A stretch of 10,167 bases of DNA from Pseudomonadota bacterium (GTDB taxonomy: Bacteria > Pseudomonadota > Alphaproteobacteria > Acetobacterales > Acetobacteraceae). Below, one piece after another: positions 1 through 6,348 of this stretch. Made by a program: the position numbers and the translations under genes. How positions within the stretch are numbered: position 1 is the first letter of the stretch; the number at the start of each line of letters is the position of its first letter. The DNA lies in assembly GCA_023390705.1 (NCBI GenBank), contig JAEWCI010000105.1:1-10167 (forward strand), given 5' to 3'. Under the pieces are notes generated by a model that worked only from the letters and a program-made list of their open reading frames with translations, searched no databases and was not told the origin of the DNA.

Positions 1-6
1 CTGCTG

Positions 7-1404
7 ATGTTGCCGTGCCTGGCCGCCCCCGATTCCGCGGCCCTGCCGCTTCATGCCGTTACCCCGGAAGGGCTGGCGGCGCTGCGGCGAAGCCTGCCGC
101 CGCCAGTCGCCAGCTTCCTTGAAGCCAGCGGCTTCACGGCCAAGGCGCAGCAACTCATGCTGCTCCCGGGGCCGCAGGGGCTGGCGGGGGCGGTGCTCGG
201 CCTCGGCGAGGCCGCGCCGACGCCCTGGAGCTTCGGCAGCCTGGTCCATGCCCTGCCGGCCGGCAGCCTGTGGCGGCTGGAAGCGCCGGAAGCCATGGCC
301 GAAGCCGCGGTGCTCGGCTGGTGCCTCGGCGCCTATCGCTACGACCGTTTCCGCAAGCCGGAGCGCGCCGTCGCCCGGCTGGTGGCGCCCGCCGGCACCG
401 AGGCCGCGCAGGTCGCCGCCGAAGCTTCCTGGCGGGCGCGGGACCTCATCAACACCCCGGCCAACCACCTCGGCCCGGCCGAGCTTGCCGCGGCCGTCGC
501 GGAGCTTGCCCAGGCGCAGGGTGCGCGCTGCGAGGTGGTGGAGGGCGAGGCGCTGGCCGGCGGCTTCCCCACCGTGGCCATGGTGGGCCAGGGCAGCGCC
601 CGCGCCCCAAGGGTGGCGGTGCTGGAATGGCAGGCCCCCGGCACCCCGGCGGATGCGCCCCTGGTCGCGCTCTGCGGCAAGGGGGTCTGCTTCGACAGCG
701 GCGGGCTGGACCTGAAGCCTTCCTCCGCCATGCTGCGGATGAAGAAGGACATGGGCGGCGCCGCGGTGGCGATCGGCCTGGCGGAAATGGTGATGCGGCT
801 GCGCCTGCCGGTGCGGCTGCTGCTGCTGGTCGGCGCGGTGGAGAACGCCGTCTCCGGCACCTCCTTCCGGCCGATGGACGTGATCCGCACCCGTGCCGGG
901 CTGACGGTGGAGATCGGCAACACCGATGCCGAGGGAAGGCTGGTGCTGTGCGACCTGCTGGCCTTCGCGGCGGAAAGGAAGCCGGCGCTGCTGCTGGATT
1001 TCGCTACCCTCACCGGGGCCGCGCGGGTGGCGCTGGGGCCCGACATGCCGGCCTTCTTCACCCCGGACGATTCGCTCGCGAATCTTGTGCTGCAGGCCGG
1101 GCTGGCGGCGGAAGACCCCCTTTGGCGGCTTCCCCTGCATGCTGGTTACAAATCCTGGCTGGACAGCAGCATTGCCGATATGAACAACGTTTCGAGCAAG
1201 CCCATGGCGGGAGCGATCGTTGCGGCACTTTTTCTGCAACGCTTCGTCCCGGAAGGGCTGCTTTGGGGGCATATCGACCTATATGCCTGGAATGACGCCT
1301 CCAGGCCGGGCCGCCCGGAAGGAGGGGAAGTGCAGGCAATGCGGGCCATGGCCGGCGCCATCGGCGCCCTCTTCGGTCAGCAGAAGGGACCGGGGACTGC
1401 CTGA
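7..1404 (+). CDS. M17 leucyl aminopeptidase family protein
   Basis: Cytosolic metallo-aminopeptidase that removes N-terminal residues from peptides, using two divalent metals. The 465-residue product has a variable N-terminal domain (about 1-140) and the M17 catalytic domain (about 145-455). The catalytic and metal-binding set is visible: K225, D230 (in GKGVCFDSGG), K237, D248, and the family signature NTDAEGRL at 305-312, giving D307, E309 and R311. These match the E. coli PepA residues K270, D275, K282, D293, D352, E354 and R356 in order and spacing. It is somewhat shorter than PepA (about 500 residues) and resembles the second, PepA-like paralogue common in alphaproteobacteria. ATG at 7 is the first start in the window. 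The frame is open to the left edge (two CTG codons), so a start upstream cannot be excluded and no ribosome site is visible. A MarR-type gene follows on the same strand after 162 bases, so co-transcription is uncertain. The family call is firm; the substrate preference is unknown. Confidence 0.95.
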   Translation: MLPCLAAPDSAALPLHAVTPEGLAALRRSLPPPVASFLEASGFTAKAQQLMLLPGPQGLAGAVLGLGEAAPTPWSFGSLVHALPAGSLWRLEAPEAMAEAAVLGWCLGAYRYDRFRKPERAVARLVAPAGTEAAQVAAEASWRARDLINTPANHLGPAELAAAVAELAQAQGARCEVVEGEALAGGFPTVAMVGQGSARAPRVAVLEWQAPGTPADAPLVALCGKGVCFDSGGLDLKPSSAMLRMKKDMGGAAVAIGLAEMVMRLRLPVRLLLLVGAVENAVSGTSFRPMDVIRTRAGLTVEIGNTDAEGRLVLCDLLAFAAERKPALLLDFATLTGAARVALGPDMPAFFTPDDSLANLVLQAGLAAEDPLWRLPLHAGYKSWLDSSIADMNNVSSKPMAGAIVAALFLQRFVPEGLLWGHIDLYAWNDASRPGRPEGGEVQAMRAMAGAIGALFGQQKGPGTA

Positions 1405-1447
1405 GTAACGAGAATGGGATGGGGCGGGAACTTTTCGGCTCGCGCCG

Positions 1448-1493
1448 CTCTCACTACGAGAGAGTAAGGTAGACAATGTTTTTCCGCCTACCT
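1448..1493. promoter_or_regulatory. Inverted repeats upstream of the MarR gene, possible operator
   Basis: The 162-base gap between the peptidase and the MarR-type gene (1405-1566) is less GC-rich than its surroundings and holds two adjacent inverted repeats. CTCTC at 1448-1452 pairs with GAGAG at 1458-1462 across a 5-base loop. AGGTAG at 1467-1472 pairs with CTACCT at 1488-1493 across 15 bases. MarR proteins usually bind short palindromes near their own promoters, so this is where an autoregulatory operator would be expected. I could not identify a convincing -35/-10 pair. The repeats are short and the operator role is inferred. Confidence 0.3.
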
Positions 1494-1500
1494 GGCCGAG

Positions 1501-1521
1501 TTGCCACCGCCACGGTGGCGA
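1501..1521 (+). other. Stem-loop in the MarR gene leader
   Basis: GCCACCG (1503-1509) and CGGTGGC (1513-1519) form a perfect 7-pair stem with a 3-base loop. One G-U and one A-U pair at the outside (1501-1502 with 1520-1521) extend it. It lies about 46 bases before the MarR start. No T-run follows, so it is not a classical intrinsic terminator. It could be a leader hairpin, a weak terminator for the peptidase gene, or part of a binding site. Confidence 0.35.
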
Positions 1522-1550
1522 CCCGAGCAGGTTACCGGGCCCGAAGGGGC

Positions 1551-1556
1551 AAGGGG
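1551..1556 (+). promoter_or_regulatory. Ribosome binding site deciding the MarR start
   Basis: The purine run AAGGGG lies 10 bases before the ATG at 1567. It supports that start over the TTG at 1501, which is in frame but would add 22 residues unlike any MarR N-terminus and would overlap the leader stem-loop. Confidence 0.6.
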
Positions 1557-1566
1557 AACTGAACTG

Positions 1567-1977
1567 ATGGCCATGCAGAGCAACCCCGACCAGCTGGTCG
1601 GCATCCTTCGGGACACCGTTGTCGCCCTGGTGCGGCGCGACGGGCCGGATCTTTCGGCACGCCAACTCGGCGTCTTCCTGACGGTCTACCTGAATGACGG
1701 GCCGCACACCGTGCGGGGCCTGGCGGCGGAGCTGAATGTCTCCAAGCCGGCCATCACCCGGGCACTGGACCGCTTGGGCGAACTGGATCTGGCACGGCGC
1801 AAGGTGGACCCGATGGACCGCCGCTCGATCCTGGTGCAGCGCACGCTGAAGGGCACCGCCTTCCTGCGGGACATGCGCCAGATCATGACCGAGGCCGAGG
1901 CCAATACCCGGGACATGCCGCCCTCCTCCGAGGCGGCGAATGCCGAGGCTTCGCGCGACACCCGCAAGGCGGGCTGA
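1567..1977 (+). CDS. MarR family winged-helix transcriptional regulator
   Basis: Small dimeric DNA-binding regulator of 136 residues, a normal length for the family. Residues about 7-25 form the first dimerisation helix and 30-44 the second. The helix-turn-helix is about 48-76, with the recognition-helix segment LNVSKPAITRALDRL. The wing is about 78-96, where DPMDRRSILVQRTLKG matches the family's conserved D-x-R-S/wing pattern. Residues about 117-136 form a polar, Ala/Ser/Glu-rich tail that is probably disordered. It follows the M17 peptidase gene on the same strand and is convergent with the GhrA-like gene. Its targets are unknown; autoregulation through the repeats at 1448-1493 is plausible. 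MarR ligands are often aromatic or phenolic acids, but nothing here identifies one. The family call is secure, the function is not. Confidence 0.9.
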   Translation: MAMQSNPDQLVGILRDTVVALVRRDGPDLSARQLGVFLTVYLNDGPHTVRGLAAELNVSKPAITRALDRLGELDLARRKVDPMDRRSILVQRTLKGTAFLRDMRQIMTEAEANTRDMPPSSEAANAEASRDTRKAG

Positions 1978-1991
1978 AGCCTCACGCGATC

Positions 1992-2017
1992 CTCCCTCCT
2001 CCACCCGGGGGAGGGAG
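1992..2017. terminator. Hairpin between convergent genes, likely terminator
   Basis: CTCCCTCC (1992-1999) pairs with GGAGGGAG (2010-2017). Three more inner pairs (one G-U) give an 11-pair stem with an ACCC loop. It starts 15 bases after the MarR stop and lies in the 108-base gap facing the end of the GhrA-like gene, the usual place for a bidirectional terminator. There is no clear T-run on either side, so efficient intrinsic termination is not assured. Confidence 0.55.
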
Positions 2018-2085
2018 ATGGCACTGCCTGGCCCTGCGGCCGGCTTCGCGGCGTGGGGTGCCGTGCTCCGCGCCGGTCGGGCGGT

Positions 2086-3015
2086 TCAGTAGCCGGCGGC
2101 GAAGTCCACCAGGTTGAGCAGCGGCCGGCCTTCCTTCAGGCGGCGGATATTGTCGATCACCTGCGGCGCCACGCTTTCCGGGATGGTGATGCTGGCGGCA
2201 TGCGGGGTCATGAAGACCTTCGGATGAGTCCAGAAGGCGTGTCCGGCCGGTAGCGGCTCCGGCTCGAACACATCCAGCGCGGCCCCGGCAACATGGCCGG
2301 AATCGAGCGCCGCGAGCAGATCCTCCGCCACCACATGGCCGCCCCGGGCGGCGTTCAGCAGGAAGGCGCCGCGCGGCAGCGCTTCCAGCGCCTCCCGGTT
2401 GATGATGCCGCGCGTCGCCGGCGTCAGCGGCAGCAGGCAGATGAGGATGTCGCTGCGTGCCAGCATCCGCGGCAATTCCGCGCCGTGGAAGCACTCCACG
2501 CCCTCCACGGTCCTGGGCCGGCGGGTCCAGCCCATCACCGGGAAGCCCAGCGCCATCAGCTTGCGCGCCGCGTCGCTGCCCAGCTCACCCAGGCCGAGGA
2601 TGCCGATGCGGCGCGTTTCGGTCAGTGGTGCCGGCAGTTCGCGCCATTCCCGCGCCGCCTGAAGCGCCCGGTATTCCGGGTCCTGGCGGTGGAAGCGCAG
2701 CACGTTCAGCAGCACCCATTCCGACATGGCCGAGGTCAGCAGCCGGTCCACCAGCCGCGCCACCGGGATGCCGGGCGGCGGCCCGGGCGGGCGCAGCAGA
2801 TGGTCCACCCCGGCACCCATGGAGACGATGAGCTTGAGGTTGGGGTAGCGCCGCAGCTCCGCCATGTCGTGCGAGGTCCAGGCGACCGCCACCTCGATAT
2901 CCCGCGGGTCGCCGGCTTCCGGGAAGAGCCGGATATCGAGGCCGGGGTCCAGCGCCAGCAGCGCCCGGCGCCATTCGGCATTGGCCTCCGGCCTGGTGGA
3001 GAGCAGGATGGCCAT
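2086..3015 (-). CDS. ghrA: D-2-hydroxyacid dehydrogenase, glyoxylate/hydroxypyruvate reductase A type
   Basis: Cytosolic NAD(P)H-dependent enzyme predicted to reduce 2-oxoacids such as glyoxylate or hydroxypyruvate to the D-2-hydroxyacids. The product is 309 residues, close to E. coli GhrA (312). The split catalytic domain is about 1-95 and 275-309, with the nucleotide-binding Rossmann domain between, marked by IGILGLGELG (137-146). Catalytic residues are visible: R224 in NAARGG, E253 in DVFEPEPLP and H272 in TPHAAS. An Arg pair (165-166, WTRRP) after the second Rossmann strand suggests a preference for NADPH. The chosen ATG has GAGGA 8 bases upstream. A second in-frame ATG at 3033 would overlap the previous gene. 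It is last in the minus-strand run, only 4 bases after the two-helix membrane protein, so co-transcription with the yej importer is likely. Exact substrate is inferred; other 2-hydroxyacid dehydrogenases of this clade remain possible. Confidence 0.9.
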   Translation of the reverse strand: MAILLSTRPEANAEWRRALLALDPGLDIRLFPEAGDPRDIEVAVAWTSHDMAELRRYPNLKLIVSMGAGVDHLLRPPGPPPGIPVARLVDRLLTSAMSEWVLLNVLRFHRQDPEYRALQAAREWRELPAPLTETRRIGILGLGELGSDAARKLMALGFPVMGWTRRPRTVEGVECFHGAELPRMLARSDILICLLPLTPATRGIINREALEALPRGAFLLNAARGGHVVAEDLLAALDSGHVAGAALDVFEPEPLPAGHAFWTHPKVFMTPHAASITIPESVAPQVIDNIRRLKEGRPLLNLVDFAAGY

Positions 3016-3019
3016 GGGC

Positions 3020-3490
3020 TCAGTCCTCGACATGCACGCGTGGTTGGGCTTCGGCATTCGCCGCGGGGATCAGGGCGCTGTCCGGGACGGCGCGCACCCA
3101 GGCGCGCCAGTCGTCGCGGCGGGCGGCGGCGCGCTTCTCGCCATCCGGCAATTCCACATAGAGGCTCAGCACGCCCTTGGCCCACCAGAGGTCGAAATTC
3201 GTCTCATTGGCCAGCACCAGGGCGGCGGTGCGGTCATGAACCTCGTCCTTGATGCGCGGCATCACCTTGCCCAGCCACCAGACGCAGCCCAGCGCCAGCA
3301 CCGCCGCGCCCAGGTAGAAATGCACGAATTTCGTGGCCAGCAGCGAACAGGCCAGGATGAGGCCCGGCGGCCAGACATTCTCCCACTGGCGGAAGACCGG
3401 GCTGCCCGGGCTGTTCATCTTGCGGATATGCACGCCGAGCTTCACATGCCCCGCATCCAGCAGGTCGCGCAGCCGTTCCAGTTCCGTCAC
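3020..3490 (-). CDS. Uncharacterised two-helix membrane protein
   Basis: I do not recognise this 156-residue protein. It has a charged amphipathic N-terminus (1-36, rich in Lys/Arg/His), then two closely spaced hydrophobic helices at about 38-57 and 59-77, joined by a very short turn. The hairpin is followed by a soluble C-terminal region of about 75 residues. That region contains conserved-looking Trp pairs (71-72, 102-103), W128 and W131, and a highly basic stretch (119-125). A two-helix hairpin with both ends in the cytoplasm is the simplest topology, since positive charge flanks both sides. The start codon is GTG, and its GTGA overlaps the yejF stop by 4 bases, which implies translational coupling to the importer ATPase. 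The context suggests a membrane accessory of the importer or a link to the dehydrogenase that follows, but no function can be assigned. Confidence 0.85.
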   Translation of the reverse strand: MTELERLRDLLDAGHVKLGVHIRKMNSPGSPVFRQWENVWPPGLILACSLLATKFVHFYLGAAVLALGCVWWLGKVMPRIKDEVHDRTAALVLANETNFDLWWAKGVLSLYVELPDGEKRAAARRDDWRAWVRAVPDSALIPAANAEAQPRVHVED

Positions 3491-5097
3491 TGCCTGACTC
3501 CCTCGGCGGCGCGCAGGTCGAAGGCGGCCGCCATCAGGGCGCGGGTATAGGGCTGGCGGGGGGCGGCAGTAAGCTGCTCCGCCTCGCCCTCCTCCACCAC
3601 CTTGCCGTCCTTCAGCACCAGGATGCGGTGCGCCAGGGCGCGGACCACCCGCAGGTCGTGGCTGATGAAGAGATAGGCCAGCCGGTGCCGCGTCTGCAGC
3701 GTCCGCAGCAGATCCACCACCTGCGCCTGCACCGAGACATCGAGCGCGCTGGTCGGCTCGTCCAGCACCACCAGGCGCGGCTTCAGCACCAGGGCGCGGG
3801 CGATGGCGATGCGCTGACGCTGGCCGCCGCTGAACTCATGCGGGTAGCGTTCCGCCATGGCGGGGTCCAGGCCGACTTCCAGCAGCGCCCGCGCCACCAG
3901 CCCGGCGCGGGCATCGCGGCTCAGGCCCGGTTCGTGCACCTCCAGCCCCTCGCCGATGATCTCCCCGGCGGAAAGCCGCGGCGAGAGCGAGCCATAGGGA
4001 TCCTGGAAGACGATCTGCATGCGCCGGCGCAGCGGCCGCAGCGCGCTGCCGGACAGTGCCTGGATGTCCTGGCCGTCGAAGCGGATGGCGCCGCGGCTGC
4101 CCTCCAGCCGCAGCAGGGCGAGGCCGAGGGTGGTCTTGCCGCTGCCGCTCTCCCCCACCAGGCCGAGCGTCTCGCCTTCGCGCACCGCAAGGCTGACGCC
4201 GTCCACCGCCTTCACATGGCCCACCGTGCGGCGGAGCACGCCGCGGCGGATGGGGAAATGCACCTTCACATCGTCTCCCTCCACCACCACCGGCGCGTCC
4301 TCGGGCACCGGGGCGGGGCGGCCACGCGGTTCGGTGGCGAGCAGCATGCGGGTATAGGGATGGGCAGGGGCGGCGAAGACCTCGGCCACCCTGCCCTGTT
4401 CCACCGCCTCGCCATCCTTCATCACCACCACGCGGTCGGCATGGTGCCTCACGATCTGCAAATCATGGGTGATGAGCAGCATCGCCATGTTGCGGCGGCG
4501 CTTCAGCGCCGCCAGCAATTCCAGGATCTGCGCCTGGATGGTGACATCGAGCGCCGTGGTGGGCTCGTCCGCGATCAGCAATTGCGGGTCGTTGGCCAGG
4601 GCGGCGGCGATCATCACCCGCTGCCGCTGACCGCCGGAAAGCTGGTGCGGATAGGCGTTCAGCCGCTGCTCGGCATTCGGCAGCCCGGCCTGGCGCAGCG
4701 ATTCCAGCACCCTTTCGCGCAACGCCGCGGCGGGGAGGGAACGGTGCAGCGTGATCGCCTCCCCCACCTGCCGGCCGATATGGTGCAGCGGGTTCAGCGA
4801 GGTCATCGGTTCCTGGAAGACCATGCCGGCAACGCTGCCGCGCAATTGGCGCAGCACCGCTTCATCGGCCCGCAGCACCTCCACGCCATCCAGCGTGATG
4901 CGGCCTTCCGGGTTGTGGCCGCCGGAGGGCAGCAGGCGGAGCGCGGACAGCGCGGTGACCGACTTGCCGCTGCCGCTTTCGCCTACCAGCGCCACCGTTT
5001 CGCCCCGGTTCACCGTGAAGGAGACGCCACGCACCACCCGCCGCGCACCGAAGGCGACGGCGAGGTTCTCGACGGAGAGGAGCGGCGCGCCACTCAT
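3487..5097 (-). CDS. yejF: Peptide ABC importer, double ATP-binding subunit YejF
   Basis: Cytoplasmic ATPase that powers the YejABEF peptide importer. The 536-residue protein has two ABC domains fused in tandem, like E. coli YejF (529). Domain 1 (about 6-255) has Walker A GESGSGKS (39-46), signature LSGGQRQR (153-160), Walker B LLIADEPT (173-180) and switch H211. Domain 2 (about 270-525) has Walker A GESGSGKT (315-322), signature FSGGQRQR (422-429), Walker B LVVLDEPT (442-449) and H480. The HPYTR and QPYTR motifs near 246-250 and 516-519 are typical of the C-terminal extension of oligopeptide/dipeptide transporter ATPases. All catalytic motifs in both halves look intact, so both sites should hydrolyse ATP. 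The ATG overlaps the yejE stop (ATGA, 4 bases) and has a GGTGGAAG purine run directly in front. Sequence resemblance to E. coli YejF runs along the whole length. Confidence 0.96.
   Translation of the reverse strand: MSGAPLLSVENLAVAFGARRVVRGVSFTVNRGETVALVGESGSGKSVTALSALRLLPSGGHNPEGRITLDGVEVLRADEAVLRQLRGSVAGMVFQEPMTSLNPLHHIGRQVGEAITLHRSLPAAALRERVLESLRQAGLPNAEQRLNAYPHQLSGGQRQRVMIAAALANDPQLLIADEPTTALDVTIQAQILELLAALKRRRNMAMLLITHDLQIVRHHADRVVVMKDGEAVEQGRVAEVFAAPAHPYTRMLLATEPRGRPAPVPEDAPVVVEGDDVKVHFPIRRGVLRRTVGHVKAVDGVSLAVREGETLGLVGESGSGKTTLGLALLRLEGSRGAIRFDGQDIQALSGSALRPLRRRMQIVFQDPYGSLSPRLSAGEIIGEGLEVHEPGLSRDARAGLVARALLEVGLDPAMAERYPHEFSGGQRQRIAIARALVLKPRLVVLDEPTSALDVSVQAQVVDLLRTLQTRHRLAYLFISHDLRVVRALAHRILVLKDGKVVEEGEAEQLTAAPRQPYTRALMAAAFDLRAAEGVRQ
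3498..3504 (-). promoter_or_regulatory. Ribosome binding site supporting a GTG start
   Basis: On the minus strand GAGGGAG lies 7 bases before the GTG at 3488-3490. It sits inside the last codons of yejF and supports GTG as the real start of the two-helix membrane protein, with a 4-base GTGA stop/start overlap. Confidence 0.65.
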
Positions 5098-6131
5098 CTT
5101 CCACCGCCCGGCAGCTTGCGCGGATCGAAGGCATCGCGCACCGCCTTGCCCACGAAGATCAGCAGGGTCAGCACGCCGCCCAGCACGATGAAGCCGGTGA
5201 AGGCAAGCCAGGGCGCCTGGAGGTTGTTCTTGCCCTGGGCCAGCAGCTCGCCCAGCGAGGGCGAGCCGGGCGGCAGGCCGAAGCCCAGGAAGTCCAGGCT
5301 GGCCAGCACGGTGACGCTGCCGGAGAGGATGAAGGGCAGGAAGGTCAGCGTCGCCACCATGGCATTGGGCAGGATGTGGCGGACCATCAGCCGGCTGTCG
5401 GAAACGCCCAGTGCGCGGGCGGCGCGGACATAGTCCAGGTTGCGGCCGCGCAGGAATTCGGCGCGCACCACCCCGGTCAGGCCCATCCAGGAAAACAGCA
5501 GCAGGAAGCCGAGCAGCGTCCAGAAGCCCGGCTCGATGACACTGGCCAGGATGATGAGCAGGAAGAGCTGCGGCATGCCGGACCAGATCTCGATGAAGCG
5601 CTGGAACAGCAGGTCCGTCGTGCCGCCATAGAAGCCCTGGACCGCGCCGGCGGCGATGCCGAGGACGGAGCTGATGATCGTCAGCGTGAAGCCGAACAGC
5701 ACGGAGATGCGGAAGCCGTAGATGACGCGCGCCAGCACGTCCCGCGCCTGGTCATCCGTGCCCAGCCAGTTCTTCGCCGTGGGCGGCGAGGGCGAAGGGC
5801 GGCCGAGGTCGCGCACCACCGTCGCATGGGCATAGGGGATGGGGGGCCAGATCATCCAGCCGCGCTTGTGGATTTCCTCGACCAGCACGGGGTCATGCCA
5901 GTCGGCATCGGTGGGCAGACCGCCCTCCAGGATGTCGCTTTCGGCATAGTCGGTCAGCACCGGCACCAGCCAGCGGTCGTCCACCCGCACCAGCAAGGGG
6001 CGGTCATTGGCGATGAAATCGGCGAAGAGGGTCAGCACGAACAGCACGGCGAAGATCCAGAGCGACCACCAGCCACGGCGGTTCGCCCGGAAATTCGCCA
6101 GCCGTCGGCGGGTGAGCGGCGAGAGGGTCAT
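5094..6131 (-). CDS. yejE: Peptide ABC importer permease YejE
   Basis: Inner-membrane channel subunit that pairs with YejB. The 345-residue product matches E. coli YejE (341) from end to end. The N-terminus (SPLTRRRLANFRANRRGWWSLWIF) aligns with the E. coli start, which is why ATG at 6131 is chosen over longer in-frame starts that run into the palindromic element. The first membrane helix is about 22-41. A periplasmic region (about 42-135) contains the OppC/DppC-type LGTDDQARDVLARVIYGFR motif. Five further helices fall near 143-165, 185-200, 203-222, 260-282 and 308-330. The EAA loop that contacts the ATPase is about 225-256 (DYVRAARALGVSD). No Shine-Dalgarno sequence precedes the ATG, unusual for a gene so far inside an operon. 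The gene is 217 bases after yejB and overlaps yejF by 4 bases. Confidence 0.95.
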   Translation of the reverse strand: MTLSPLTRRRLANFRANRRGWWSLWIFAVLFVLTLFADFIANDRPLLVRVDDRWLVPVLTDYAESDILEGGLPTDADWHDPVLVEEIHKRGWMIWPPIPYAHATVVRDLGRPSPSPPTAKNWLGTDDQARDVLARVIYGFRISVLFGFTLTIISSVLGIAAGAVQGFYGGTTDLLFQRFIEIWSGMPQLFLLIILASVIEPGFWTLLGFLLLFSWMGLTGVVRAEFLRGRNLDYVRAARALGVSDSRLMVRHILPNAMVATLTFLPFILSGSVTVLASLDFLGFGLPPGSPSLGELLAQGKNNLQAPWLAFTGFIVLGGVLTLLIFVGKAVRDAFDPRKLPGGGR

Positions 6132-6140
6132 CGTGCCGCA

Positions 6141-6327
6141 GGAAGGGCGCTGCCCTCCCTGCACCCTCCCGCCAAGGGCCGCAGGGCCCTTGGAACCCAT
6201 GGGATGATCGCCGGGGCAAGGACTCTCCAGGGGGTCCTCGGCACGGCGATGAACTCACGCCGGTCCAGGGGGCGCCCGCCCCCTGGCGGGGATCGAACGC
6301 ATGCGTTCGATGGGAGCAGCGCCCCCC
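6141..6327. repeat. Composite palindromic intergenic element
   Basis: It fills most of the gap between yejB and yejE. Two 9-pair stems with 4-base loops lie at 6172-6193 (CCAAGGGCC/GGCCCTTGG) and 6265-6286 (CCAGGGGGC/GCCCCCTGG). Both have CCCGCC on one flank and GGA on the other, and they point in opposite directions, mirrored about 6229. A central imperfect stem is centred on the same point: ATCGCCG 6207-6213 with CGGCGAT 6244-6250, and AGGAC 6219-6223 with GTCCT 6234-6238. Outer hairpins at 6141-6159 and 6312-6326, each with one mismatch and a GCT/AGC loop, complete the symmetry. This is the build of a bacterial interspersed palindromic (REP/BIME-like) repeat. The style resembles high-copy intergenic repeats I recall from Acetobacteraceae, which is memory and not a search result. 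It may act as an mRNA stabiliser or attenuator between the genes. Confidence 0.75.
6292..6311. repeat. Perfect 20-base palindrome
   Basis: ATCGAACGCA is followed directly by its own reverse complement, with no spacer. It lies inside the yejB-proximal arm of the composite element and has no counterpart in the other arm. It could be a dimeric-protein binding site, a later insertion into the repeat, or a variable module of the repeat family. Confidence 0.8.
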
Positions 6328-6348
6328 GCGTCACCACGCCGCCCGCAC

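Noticed and set aside
339..1061. Minus-strand open frame within the peptidase gene
   Set aside because: Ser/Ala/Arg-rich shadow of the M17 peptidase, whose catalytic motifs are intact on the plus strand.
3628..5433. Long plus-strand open frame opposite yejF and yejE
   Set aside because: Same pattern: a His/Gln/Arg-rich low-complexity translation lying entirely over conserved ABC transporter genes.
6141..6327. Could the structured gap be a CRISPR array, an insertion sequence or a riboswitch?
   Set aside because: There are no regularly spaced direct repeats, no transposase frame, and no riboswitch core I recognise. Paired inverted stems fit a palindromic interspersed repeat better.
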